Shown here in pieces: positions 39,044 to 50,710 of a stretch of 64,000 nt of DNA (position 1 is the stretch's first letter; every line of letters starts with the position of its first letter). Position numbers and translations under genes: made by a program. The stretch comes from Bugulina stolonifera (Eukaryota > Bryozoa > Gymnolaemata > Cheilostomatida > Bugulidae), in NCBI GenBank assembly GCA_935421135.1, contig OW285197.1, positions 4,707,350-4,771,349 on the forward strand. The letters are read 5' to 3'. The notes below the pieces were generated by a model. That model searched no databases, was not told the origin of the DNA, and saw only the letters and a list, made by a program, of their open reading frames with translations.

Positions 39044-40390
39044 ATGTCCGTCACACATCGAGCCATCTCTCTCTCCAAGGTTTCTGAAGACTCTCCAGAC
39101 ACGGTTGACTCCAGTTTTGACTTATTTGCCACTCCGCCAACTCATACTAGCGTGCTCAGAGGTGAGTGGGTACCTTTGGCTCCTGTTACGGACTCCCCTG
39201 ATGGCACTATTGAATTTAACATCCCGCCCGCAGACGAACTCTACACAGATCTATCAAGGTCTTACTTACACACCACAGTAAAGGTGAGCAAGGCTGATGG
39301 AAGCGTACTACCTGCGGAAGAACAACTAAAGGTTGTTCCAGGGGACAATTTTATGCACAGTCTCTTTTCTTCTGCCACTGTTCAACTGGCCGGGCAAGAT
39401 GTTGAGTATGAACCAAACTATGGACATAGAGCTTATGTCGAGAATCTCCTAAACTATGGTAAAGATGCTAAGAGCACATATATGAAAGTTGGGAGTGGGT
39501 GGATGGAGGATGAAGGAACTGGAGAAGACTATGATGGTATACCTCCCGAAGTGGTTGAAAAAAGAAAGAAACTTATAGCCACAAGTAAAGAGATGAGCTT
39601 CTATGGGAGACCTAGGTTGAGTATGTTTTCTCAAGGAAGACTTATTCCACCAGGAGTTCGCTCTCGCCTTACTCTACAACGTGCTATTCCACAAATGGCC
39701 CTCTTAGCAGAAACAGACAACCCTGCAGGAGGGGCGAAGATTTCTATAACTAAGACAGAATTGTGGATTCGACGTGTACAAGCCAATCCGGCCTTACAAA
39801 AAGCACAAATGGATGTTTGGGTTGTGCAACAAGAGTCTATAAAACTACCAATTGACCGAATAAAAACTCATTTCCATGTCATCCCTGCTGGACACCAGTC
39901 AGTGAGAGTAAACTTTGATCAAGCGGGACAGAAGCCAAACAGAGTCTTTGTCGGACTAGTCAACCATACTGCAAAGAGTGGAACGTATAAGCAAAATCCC
40001 TTCAAATTTGGACATAACAATCTAAGTTCATTAGAATTACTAATTGATGGAACACCGGTGACCCGAAGATATGAACCAAATTTTGCAAGTGGAAAGTTTG
40101 CTCGTGAATTCATGAATTTGTTCACTGTCACAAATACATCCGATGCTGACACAGGGAATGAGATCTCCCCTAGCAAATACAAGTCCTGCGCTGCTCTCTA
40201 CGCCTTTGACATTTCAGGAGATTTGTGTGATGACAACTTTCACTTGTTATCAAATGGGAGTCTATCTATTAATCTAGCATTTGCTAATCAAACTCAAAAT
40301 ACACTTGGACTGTTTGTATACGAAGAAAAAGATGACATTATCTACTTGAATGCAAATCACGAAGTATCTATGGTAGCCGGGATGATGTAA
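39044..40390 (+). CDS. PY: Major capsid protein, double jelly-roll (element 2)
   Basis: 448 residues, identical to element 1, uninterrupted. It ends in a GMM-stop directly before a run of A that precedes the protease ATG at 40399. Confidence 0.93.
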   Translation: MSVTHRAISLSKVSEDSPDTVDSSFDLFATPPTHTSVLRGEWVPLAPVTDSPDGTIEFNIPPADELYTDLSRSYLHTTVKVSKADGSVLPAEEQLKVVPGDNFMHSLFSSATVQLAGQDVEYEPNYGHRAYVENLLNYGKDAKSTYMKVGSGWMEDEGTGEDYDGIPPEVVEKRKKLIATSKEMSFYGRPRLSMFSQGRLIPPGVRSRLTLQRAIPQMALLAETDNPAGGAKISITKTELWIRRVQANPALQKAQMDVWVVQQESIKLPIDRIKTHFHVIPAGHQSVRVNFDQAGQKPNRVFVGLVNHTAKSGTYKQNPFKFGHNNLSSLELLIDGTPVTRRYEPNFASGKFAREFMNLFTVTNTSDADTGNEISPSKYKSCAALYAFDISGDLCDDNFHLLSNGSLSINLAFANQTQNTLGLFVYEEKDDIIYLNANHEVSMVAGMM

Positions 40391-40398
40391 AAAAAAAA

Positions 40399-40926
40399 AT
40401 GGATACATTCTCAATCTCGAATATTCTATCTGATGATAAACTCTCATCAACCTCCTTTAGAGGAGTTATGCCAAGGGATCACTTCTTAGACTCCTTCTCC
40501 CCATCTGGATCTTTTGTTTTCAACACTCAAACAAGTGAGAAAAGTGGCGAGCATTGGATCTCTGTTTTTTCGAATGGAAAAGAAATAGAGTATTTCGACT
40601 CCTATGGTCTCCCCCCTTCTATTTATCCTGATGTGGGTAAGATGTTACAACAATGGGGAATACCAATAGTATGGAATGGAGAGTGTCTACAAGAAGAGAG
40701 TACTAACGTGTGTGGAGACTACTGCATCTTGTTCTGTCTCCTTCGAGCTCGAGGGTGGAGTATGGAGGGAATAATTACACGGCTAAGCAGAGTAGAAGGA
40801 AGAGTTCGAGATCATTCTATAAGAGCTCTATTTCAACGTTTATACTATAATAAAAGAAATAATACTTTCCCACTCACAACGCATGTAAACAATATTATGC
40901 TTTTTTCACCTTTTCACTTTGACTAG
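40399..40926 (+). CDS. PRO: Adenain-like cysteine protease (element 2)
   Basis: 175 residues. H52, D68, Q98 and C105 are intact; F replaces L in RALFQRLYY relative to element 1. Last gene of the late block; an AATAAA signal follows at about 41106-41111. Confidence 0.93.
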   Translation: MDTFSISNILSDDKLSSTSFRGVMPRDHFLDSFSPSGSFVFNTQTSEKSGEHWISVFSNGKEIEYFDSYGLPPSIYPDVGKMLQQWGIPIVWNGECLQEESTNVCGDYCILFCLLRARGWSMEGIITRLSRVEGRVRDHSIRALFQRLYYNKRNNTFPLTTHVNNIMLFSPFHFD

Positions 40927-41159
40927 AGAGAAATACTTCACCTTACTTATAATTCGTTTTTATACTACTATAACTAAAAAAAAAAAAAAAAAAAAAAAGA
41001 GACCAATAGTTTTTATCTTACCTGCATTCTTTTTTTTTTTTTTTCTTTGCTTTTTAGATTTCTGCTTGATTCTTGATTCTTTTATTTTTTCTCTATTTAT
41101 CTTCGTAATAAAACAATACTACTGAAGAAAGCTGCATCTTTTCTATCTTGGAATAATAC
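40927..41159. other. Convergent 3' region with A and T tracts (element 2)
   Basis: Mirror of 9054-9281: a run of about 20 A near 40977-40998, T-rich tracts near 41030-41045, and polyadenylation-like signals on both strands. No gene. Confidence 0.6.
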
Positions 41160-41420
41160 TCATCCATGGGTTGTTGTGGTCTCGCCCCTATCCGAGGCCC
41201 GCTCCGGGGAGGACGGAGAGTCCACCATGTTAGAAAGATCCTTTCGGGCAGGACTCCCCACTCCTATTATTTTCCCCTTCTTCCGTGCCTCTTTTAACGC
41301 ATCCACCTCTTCTTTCCTCTTCTGACTGCACTCTTCTTCCTCAATAATTCCATCCATTTGTGAGTCCGTTAAGCCCGCAAATAACTCTTCTTGGTTTTGT
41401 ACTATGTTGTCAGTATCCAT
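41160..41420 (-). pseudogene. Truncated N-terminus of the ssDNA-binding protein gene (element 2)
   Basis: 86 codons, identical to the element 1 remnant including the novel HG end, so the deletion happened once, before the two copies separated. The promoter with double ATTGG and TATAAAG is kept on the minus strand (about 41503-41555). Confidence 0.8.
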
Positions 41421-41559
41421 TGATAATGTACTATTGTAGTAGTGTAGCTGTACAGTAGTGATGTGGTGAACTTTGAATGCTGAGACTGTGATCCCACTCT
41501 CCCTTTATACAACTGCTCATTTCTTGACTCCTCCCTTTTTTTATCCAATCCCAATGTGA

Positions 41560-42267
41560 CCCGATGTGAATCCGAAGCCTTCCGATGTGAATCCGAAGCC
41601 TCCCGATGCATCCCGATGTGAATCCGAAGCCTTCCGATGCATCCCGATGTGATTCCGAAGCTTCCCGATGCATCCCGATGCATCCCGATGTGAATCCGAA
41701 GCTTCCCGATGCATCCCGATGTGATTCCGAAGCTTCCCGATGCATCCCGATGTGATTCCGAAGCTTCCCGATGCATCCCGATGTGAATCCGAAGCTTCCC
41801 GATGCATCCCGATGTGATTCCGAAGCTTCCCGATGCATCCCGATGTGATTCCGAAGCTTCCCGATGCATCCCGATGCATCCCGATGTGAATTGACACATC
41901 GGGATGCATCGGGAAGCTTCGGAATCACATCGGGATGCATCGGGATGCATCGGGAAGCTTCGGAATCACATCGGGATGCATCGGGAAGCTTCGGAATCAC
42001 ATCGGGATGCATCGGGAAGCGTCGGATTCACATCGGGATGCATCGGGAAGCTTCGGAATCACATCGGGAAGCTTCGGAATCACATCGGGATGCATCGGGA
42101 GGCTTCGGATTCACATCGGGGTGCATCGGGAGGCTTCGGATTCACATCGGGGTGCATCGGGAGGCTTCGGATTCACATCGGGGTGCATCGGGAGGCTTCG
42201 GATTCACATCGGGGTGCATCGGGAGGCTTCGGATTCACATCGGGAGGCTTCGGATTCACATCGGGGT
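41560..42267. repeat. Mirror-image 31-bp repeat array (element 2)
   Basis: Two opposed arms meeting at 41880-41903 (CCCGATGTG, AATTGA, CACATCGGG). Read in gene orientation this is the same centre as in element 1. Unit number and the order of variants differ from element 1 even though the genes hardly differ, so the array changes faster than the rest. Confidence 0.95.
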
Positions 42268-42563
42268 GGGGAAATGGTTAGACTCCGCCCACTGAATACT
42301 ACTATTTAAGGTATAAGTTTCTCACTCTAGCAGTATGAACAATCAGCCTCTAGTCAACAGAGTGAGAGTAAACAGAGACAGCTACCTACTAGTCAGTGCC
42401 TGATCAGAGATGTCAACAAGTAGAACATAAGGTTAGTGTTAAATGGAGTAATTGGCAGCAATTGTGAAGTGTTTATTGTATAAAATGCTATCAAGCTAAA
42501 AAATAACTCACACCCTACTACTATATATTTTTATAGGGAGGCTAAACAATTTAATATATTACA
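42268..42563 (+). pseudogene. Polymerase promoter and leader remnant (element 2)
   Basis: The TATTTAAG box (42302-42309), leader exon with a six-codon upstream ORF, donor AAG|GTTAGT near 42431 and acceptor TTTTTATAG near 42536 then read into the TIR. The polymerase coding part is missing at exactly the same point as in element 1. Confidence 0.8.
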
Positions 42564-43290
42564 TTATAGTCCCACCCCAGTGGAACTCGGAATGGGCGGC
42601 GGGCCGCTGCCTAGTCGCTTGGCCCGGTGGATACGGGGCACCGGCGTCGCCTCCACGTGTACGGTCGGCGCCGCACGCAACGTGGGCGGACGCGGCTTGA
42701 CCGCCTCAAACGATTGGTCGTTCGGGTGAGTGGGGGTTGCGGGGTGGGGAGGGTGGGCGGCGGTGGAGGAGGGGTGGCGGTGATGACGGTGATGGCGGCG
42801 GCGGCGGCGGCGGCGGTGGTGGTGGTGGTGGTGGCGGCGGCGGCGGCGGTGGCGGTGGTGGTGGTGGCGGCGGTGGTGGTGGTGGCGGTGGTGGCGGCGG
42901 CGGCGGGTGGCGGCGGCGGTGGTGAGGGCGGTGGTGGTGGCGGCGGCGACGGCGGTGGTGAGGGCGGCGGTGGCGGCGGCGGCGACGGCGGTGGCGCGGA
43001 CGGGACGAGGGCGGTGGCGGGGAGGGGGGAGGAGTGGGAGGTGGGGGAGGGGGAGGGGAGGAGGGTGGGAAGGAGGAAGGGAAGGGGTCGTGGCCGGGTT
43101 CGGGGTCAAGTGTGCAAATGTTTTTTCGACCAATCAGAAGGGGGGATTTTGGGGTGACCTTGGCAAGGTCGTGTGCAAAATTTTTGTGCTCTTCTGTGAT
43201 TGGTTGAAATCGGAAATACCGGCTTGTGATTGGTTGAAAACAGGGGTCAATGAGTGCGTGTCTGTCTAGAAGTGCACTGACTATACTACT
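42564..43290. repeat. Right TIR of element 2 (727 bp)
   Basis: Inverted partner of 32542-33270. It has small indels in the GGC/GGT tract (for example GGCGGGTGG near 42904). It ends ACTGACTATACTACT, followed by CTCAGG. Confidence 0.95.
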
Positions 43291-43296
43291 CTCAGG

Positions 43297-43974
43297 CAAT
43301 AGTGTGTGCCCAGTGTGCTCTCTTAGGCTGAACAAAATTAACACAGTCTACGAACACAATCTAGGCACGTGACTTTCTGACCTTTTAGACACACACAATA
43401 TGCAAATTTTGATAATACTTGCAAAGTGGTCACTGTCTATTGAAAAAAAAATAGTGCAATCTAGTGATAGCAAAGACAAATTCAATAGTGTTAGAAGTTG
43501 TGCGTCCTTGAATCAGTAAGTTATTGTACATGTACACGTACATGTACATTATTTTAGAAATTATGTAAGTCTTATATAAGATGAATGCTACCATTAAGGG
43601 AACTCCAAAAAAATCTTCACTAGAACTTGTCCGCCCCGTCATGATAATAATTGGCTTATACTCAAAGTACTGTACCATAACATATACATGTAGTAGTACT
43701 ATATCATTCTGATGGTAGCAAAACAGTAAGATAAGCACCTGGTGTTGTAATAAAACATAACTGATATAGTCTAATTCTCTGACAACATTGAGATACAAAT
43801 TGACATCAGTGTCAGGTGTTTTAAATACAAAACACTGGTATACCACTGATTACATAAATGCACCATTTTGGTTGATCGGGACGATTTACATGCAAATATA
43901 GTAACGTAATATGAAATATACAGTGTATATTATGACAAGTAAGCAAGTGGTAGCTGCATCATAAAATCTGTTGT
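43297..43974. other. Host intergenic DNA
   Basis: Flank of element 2; no gene seen. A minus-strand AATAAA at 43975-43980 ends the following gene. Confidence 0.5.
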
Positions 43975-44063
43975 TTTATTTAAGAAAAAAGTTCTCTAAA
44001 GTGTCGCTTAGTTTATATTTGCAAACAATTTTAATCGTAATAAATCCGTGAATGCCTTTAACT

Positions 44064-46323
44064 TCAGCAACGGAAATAACGATCAGGGTTTCCATGACCG
44101 CACGGTTGAGCACTGCAAGTTCTTGACTGTTTTTCATAAAAGTGCATTCTCTCTTCATACGGATTCCACTGATGCATACAATCTCCCAACGGACCCCAAG
44201 GGCCCCAAGAACCTATAAAGTACATTAAAGATGCGAAAGTTGTTAATTAAAGCGCGGGAAGACAAGTACTAGTAATGAACCGTGTCCTATGCATCATGGT
44301 GAAAGGAAACATTGTGTTTTAAGTAGCAATGCATTTAATTTGTCTACTTGAGTAGATTACTCAGTTGGATGCCATTGTAGATTGTTATACCCTATACTTG
44401 CGTGCAGAAAAAGCATTAATCTTTGAGCAATATCAACAAGAGCTGAGTCCCACTATTTCATTAACATGCTCACAGCAAGCTTATTGTTTATAACGTTGTA
44501 TTTAATAACGATACTTTGCATCTTTCCCATAGCAAATAGCAGTATTTTTGGAGTAGTTAACTGCATACAATGTAGTGTTGGAGAACACCTCATAATAAAA
44601 ACGAAGTTGCACAAATTTAACTAACGGTTTGCAAAAGGTTTACAATTTTTAGGCAAATATTAGTAGCAAAGCATTGTGTTTCAATCAGTAGTGAAGGGGA
44701 CTCTGCAAATTACATGTACATGTACCTAATTTATCCGTCAAGGGCTAAGTACACTGTTTAATGCCCGGTATATACATGTATATACTGATAGCGGCCAATG
44801 GGGGGTAAAACAACTCTTCTTTCAAAACTGAGTCATTGTACTGTAGACTATTGGTTCAATAATAAATCAACTTCTGCCATCCAATATCCATTGATTTCAA
44901 TATTTCATGTACATTCATACTGTTTACATATTTAAGTAGAAGAAGTTCATGACAAAGAAAAACTTTGTATTGGCATAATATTGCAAAATGATTTTGCTAA
45001 TAATAACCATGTATAAGCAGACAATTATAGAATCATAGTTGCATAGTCATATAAGGGAGCAGCCATGGCTTAGGGGTTAGAATGCTGAGCTTTCATGCGG
45101 AAGGTTCCAGATTAAAATCCTGGTCACGGTGCTGTTAGGAAGAGCATCCAGCTACAATTGCTCCTGTACATCATATTAACGTCCTTGGGGTCATGCAACC
45201 CAGTATGGCTTCAAGGCAACTCATCTACCCTTGGCAAAAAAGGCCATGTTATCTGGGCCTTTCTCACAGGGAGTTGGACAGCACTGGCACCTCGCAGTGA
45301 GAGCTGCTAGGGGCTGGTCACGCCGAGGAGTATAAGTAGGTGAGTTACATAGTCATAATATAAACCAAGCCTACTTACCTTGGTCCGCTTTTCCCAGTGC
45401 CAATGCTATTGCTGTTGCTACGGCTGTTTGTCATGAAAAAGAAGAAAACGGCTCAATGTACTGTGGATGTAAAGGAATTAAATTAAAGAGCACTGTGGTA
45501 ACGTTTCATAGGGTGGTAATGGAAATTAAACACAACCTACATGTACTTAAGGGAAGCTGCAATAAGCATAGTGTAAAAGGGTTACAATACTATGAATACT
45601 ACCAATCATGCATCACCATTGTTTTATCACTTGACACTTACCCCCAATATAAACAACTGAGAGACATTCTACAAAATAAAATTCACCGAATTTACTATAT
45701 TGTCACAATGTACGTCCTTTGAACTGCACTCTGTAGTACACCATGTGACATTCACACGAGCATGCGTAATTATTATCATACTGGTTCGAACGCTATTGGC
45801 CAAACATACCAAATATTGATACAGAAAATATCTTGCTTATACAGTAGCATTAATTGTGCTTTATGTTACACTATTACATAATTTATGCAAAACACGGAAT
45901 GACTTATTGATCAAGAGTGTTTTTGTTTATCGAAACCATGATATAACCCCAATTGCATAAACATACAACATAGTAAAATGTTATGCACTAAATAATTGTA
46001 CACGTGGTTAAATTAGCGGGTTATTTTTTGCAAATGACAGAAAACTCATCTAAGTGAACTGGCTAATCTTAGGTATGCTGCACCATATTTCAGTTGTTTG
46101 TCAAGCTAATCTAGTAAAATTTGCACCCAAATTGCCACATAAACACTGACAAGTGAATTGTACATGTAAACAGACTTCAGAAACAATATTATGCATGATA
46201 CATTGTTCAATAATAATATTAGAATGGCAATTATTTTGGATATCTACATGTATTACTGTATTATATAGTAGACATACCTTGCATAAAGACAGAGAGGAAG
46301 AGTGTAATGAATAGAAGTCGCAT
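44064..46323 (-). CDS. Small secreted thrombospondin-repeat-like protein, three exons
   Basis: Exons on the minus strand: 46323..46278 (start and signal peptide MRLLFITLFLSVFMQ), 45423..45379 (ala-rich AVATAIALALGKADQ), 44212..44064 (GSWGPWGPLGDC, CSAQPCGHGNPDRYFRC, stop). All junctions are GT-AG and join in phase 1, giving 79 residues. The WGPWGP start and Cys pattern resemble a short thrombospondin type 1 repeat, but only four cysteines are present, so the family is tentative. A SINE sits in intron 2. A TATA box, an upstream non-coding exon and a polyadenylation signal frame the gene. A broken relative occurs in the 58.5-kb duplication. Confidence 0.6.
45052..45347 (+). repeat. tRNA-derived SINE, family B, copy 1
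   Basis: tRNA-like head (ATGGCTTAGGGGTTAGAATG as A box; a mutated B box AAATCCTGGTCAC) followed by a 200-bp body with CTTCAAGGCAACTC and CTTCTCACAGGG-type blocks and a GAGTATAAG end. Lies inside the intron of the small secreted gene. Copy 2 is at 55378. Confidence 0.8.
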
Positions 46324-46601
46324 GCTGAAAGCCAATAATTCTCGATGTTTAATACTACAATATATTATGCATGTTCACATTAATACATGTATATACATGT
46401 AGGCCTACATGTATATAATACAAACATAGAATAATTTGCATTTAGCAGTGGGCCAACCTTTAGAGATCTAGTGAAGGTAAAGATACGAAGGGTGCAAGGC
46501 ACCAAATATTAAACAATAAACAAAAGAAATAGCATATAATTTTCAGATAGCCGCTTTAGTTATAGTTAAGTTGTAAAAAGACAATGCCTAGTAGGCCTTA
46601 C

Positions 46602-46664
46602 CTTTACGTCTTGGTAGGTCAGTGGATTATAGAATGAACGATGTCTATGTCTCTACTTTATATA
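46602..46664 (-). promoter_or_regulatory. Promoter and 5' non-coding exon of the small secreted gene
   Basis: TATATAAAG on the minus strand at 46656-46664, then about 30-50 bases of exon ending at AAAG|GTAAGG (46602). The intron ends at TTTCAG just before the ATG (46323). The region also matches the broken paralogue near 58905-58925. Confidence 0.5.
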
Positions 46665-49600
46665 CCTCCAAACCACACACAGACATGAAGAACTTGCCAA
46701 AGATGTTATGATCATCAATAACTTGATGAGAATAATATTCATGTTAAACCATTGAATGACAGCTAAGATAACGCTTGTATATCCTGTTATTTCAAAAAAA
46801 TTATGTCATTATTGCATAACTAGTGTTATTGCCATGTGTTCGCACATGTATGGAGGGATAACAGAAGGAAAATTCATGTAGTTTATAGAATGTAAGTTTA
46901 CGACGGCTCTGCTACTAGTGCTGATAATGTAAATCAACAAGTATGTAATATGAATAAATAGCTACTAAATGGCATAATGGTCATTAAATAGGACAGTGGT
47001 CACAAAATTGCATGAAGACCATTAAATAGGGCAGTGGTCACTAAACATAATGGAAAAATGATCTCCAAATCGGATGATGCCTACATAGATGAATAGTTTG
47101 GGCAAATAAATCTCATATGGTACAATATTGCAATTTAATAGTATGTATGTTGTGGTAAAATTGCAAAAAAGAATGATATTTCATATAATATTGACGTCAC
47201 TAGTTATTACACCACAAGGACCTTATGTGTACATGACAAAAGGAAATTGTAATAAACTGCGCACAAAAACAACAGGCTGCTAATAAGTATACATTTCACC
47301 AAATGGAACCGCCGCTACAGTTAGGCCACATGTTATTCCATAAATTAATGTAGGACAAGTTAACTAAGACAATGTATTAAACTAGTTTGATGAGTATCCA
47401 TCCGCAACGTTTGCTTAGTAGATACATGACACATGTGATCTGAAGAATATTTATTTTAGTGTTTCAGTGCATAGCCATGAAGGCAGGTAGAATTGATTTT
47501 AATCTGTGTCTACTATAAAAAGCACTTAGCTAGCACGCTAGTGAAAACCGACGAATCTTATATTACGTAACAATCCATGACGAACGTGTGTAAATTAGGA
47601 AGTCTAATAGCTGTTTGTTGCTAACAGTAGGGCATCAGCGCACTCCTACTACATTGGGTGTTTCCAGGTATAGTCTCATGACTGTTAGCATAGCCCGGCA
47701 CTCTAACCCTTTCCTACAGCCGCAGGTACGTTTCCCGCTAATTAACCTAGCTGTAGGAATTGTGCTCACATGATGGGGTCATGGGTTACTATCCCCTTGG
47801 CGGTATCGCAGAAGTTGACACATGTGTAACACTGGCACTCATTTTCAGATATCGTGCCACAGTCTACATGATACTTCCGGCTTTGCTTGGTGCACGTCTA
47901 TAGAAGGAGTTTACAATTAAATTGTTACTAATATTATACTATCATTTTATTATTTCCTAACTAATATTTTCATGCTATGCAATCCTCGGATGAATGGTGA
48001 TAAAATGACTAGCAATTTGAATTATAGAACTTCATGTCGTACCTTTTGTAACTAGTGATGTCAGCTATAGATATAATTCGAGTAATATTAAAACACTGAA
48101 ATAAACTGAACACAACGTACAACTCAACTTTATAACAATGACAACATACATGTAGCTACACTAAATGATTATATGCACAATATAGCATATTATAACTTTT
48201 AAACAACAGTTTAATAATATGCATACATGTATGTTAAATTTTCGTGCAGTTGTTAGCAGTAAGTTTCAGATCAAGGTCATATTATTTAGAAGCTTAATGT
48301 GAAGGTTACTTCTAGACTCTTTCTAAAGAGGTGCACCAAGCAGAGCTGGAAATAAGCATGTGTCTGTGCCAAAAATGAGTGCTTGGGTCACATGTGTCTT
48401 GCTGTGTGTTGTGGTTTATGGTTGAGGCTGTCTGTCTTGCTTCTACATTGGTAGCTAATTCCAATCCAAACAAATGTATTGTGGTCAGTATGTACAGCCG
48501 CATCTCTGCTACCCAGCCGGACACAACAATATACTACCTGTAACTAATAACATTACAGTATGTTCTAATATGGCTTCAAATCATGAAACGCCCTTTTTGT
48601 TTAATTTGAATACACCAAGCTGATGCACAGCGATTTTCTTGAACAATCACTTTGTATTATTACTATGTTGTACAGTTGTTGCATAGTCAGCGTTGCAGTA
48701 AATAGAACACTCTTTTCAAGAAATAGAGTTGTTTACTACAATTTAGTGGTCAGAGAATAATAGCAAACAATTATTGCGCATAACAAGTCTACCTCATAGC
48801 ACCACCACAAATGTGTCATATTTTTTTGCTGGTGGTAACAACTACTCCGTTTTGTGTCCCTTGTTCTACATGCATTTTGTGAACACTATTTCTCCTTACA
48901 ACGTGTTATCTATTTTGGTGATTGCTGCTCTGTTTACATATACATGTAGCAATATTGTTATTCTATTTAGTGAAATTGAATTTATTTTTGTGACATATAC
49001 CCCATTTAGTGATCTACAGTTACAAAATTAGTGTGGCGTGCAATAATCAAACATCATATCCTGTTACTTTATACTATTACAAAATTGTTGTGGCGTGCAA
49101 TAATTAAACGTCATATCCTGCTATTTTTTACTTTTGACAACATTTTTTGTATACAATTGAGGCATTCTCTCTGCTCACATTTTTTTCATTGCAGCATGAT
49201 ATTACAGTGTGTTTTTACTTCTTCAAGCTTTTCTGACTTTTTTATGGGATAGCAACCCACAGCACCAATTGGTTATAGCTTAGTTGAAACATTTTTTTAC
49301 ACCGAATACCTATCCAAACATGGAGACAGCATCAGGCATTATGCATCAGAGTGGTAAAGCAGCGCTCCAAGGTTGGATGTCCTGCTACATGTATAGCGCA
49401 GCAAATTACATATTACAAGAATAAACATGAAACAATCAATGTTCTAGTCAGATGTCAACAATGTAACTACTAATCCATGGCATAATACACAACACACTGA
49501 CATATAAACAAGCAACATATTAGAGTGCCACTGAAGTGCTGATAGAAAGATGGCCATTGTCACTATAAGGAAAGTAATTGTCATATCTTTTTATATGCAG

Positions 49601-50630
49601 TTTTCCAGATTTCAGTTATACATGACCATAACCATAACCATAACAAAAGGATTAGAATTATTTTTACCTCACATAAGGCATATAAGTCAGGTGGCCATAA
49701 TAACAGTATCCATGTAAGCAGACATTTACTACAACATTTAGTAGCCACATTAAATATCACCAGACACGTCCTGCTGTCACTAACCTAAGCACTGAGACTG
49801 TTTGTCAGTAAAAGGGTGACTGGTCATGACTCATTCTCTAGAAGTCTTCTATGGGATAGAGTATGAGACATTTATTCTTGGTAGCATAGAATGAGACTGG
49901 CAGTCAAGGCCATTTAACGACCCAGTGAGCATGACAGGTATCTTATAAGAGCAGCGGGGAAGAAAACACTTGCCACTCAGGCTACATCTGGCTACAATTG
50001 CGCGTTGACAACATATGCTCATGTAGGATATAATTTACATGTATTATTATGTCACCCTTAAGTGCTGTGTGAATGCAGAATCAGTAGAATGTGGCGTGAC
50101 GTTACATGAACATCTACGGTTGCGCATACATACAATATGTACTTGTATGTCACACTATAATATATATGTTCAATTATTTAATTACATGTATCAATACGAG
50201 GAACCAAGGCCATGCCAAGGTAGACTATTTCATGTCAAGCCAAACCAGAATTTATAGAAACCACATCACATTTCAATACAGGTGGCATGTCACTCACTGT
50301 TGGATAAAATTTGCTCTTTGCTGGTGTAGAAATAGCCAGTTTTGGAACGACAAAGAGTTTACATCTGGTCAATACACTTTATTGAATGGGGAACTACATG
50401 TATTAGTAATAAGAAATCAGAGACGGAACAGATAGTCACGCCTCAACTACATGTATAACATAAAAATAGCAACTGTAGCCTGTGGTAAAGATTCAGTTGC
50501 TTACTATTCATTGAACTAAAGCTAATGTTTCATCACACATAGTATTACAGTCTTAGTAGAAGCCTAGAATTTTACATCACATTTCGTGATTTTTTGCTTA
50601 TTTTGAAACTTAGCTTATCAGGCAGGATAT
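46665..50630. other. Host intergenic DNA with small local repeats
   Basis: No gene supported. Local repeats: ACCATTAAATAGG-type units near 46978-47040, and a 67-bp direct duplication at about 49030-49130 (GTGGCGTGCAATAAT twice). Homology to the 58.9-kb region extends to about 46790. Confidence 0.5.
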
Positions 50631-50634
50631 CCAG

Positions 50635-50640
50635 TATAAA
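50635..50640 (+). promoter_or_regulatory. TATA box of the NHL gene
   Basis: TATAAAAGG starting at 50635, 76 bases before the first ATG (50711). Confidence 0.5.
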
Positions 50641-50710
50641 AGGTAGCATACAGGTTTAATACTGCCAGTCTGCGCAGAGGAGCAATAGAATACTATAAGA
50701 TATTTATCAC

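Larger units (their letters stand above)
32542..43290 (+). mobile_element. Polinton element 2: complete ends, virion genes, no polymerase
   Basis: A 10,749-bp near-identical copy of element 1 in the opposite orientation, in an unrelated site with its own perfect target duplication CTCAGG (32536-32541, 43291-43296). Across all late genes only five amino-acid differences from element 1 were found. The same polymerase and ssDNA-binding gene deletions are present, so the two copies share a defective ancestor that kept moving. Confidence 0.96.
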
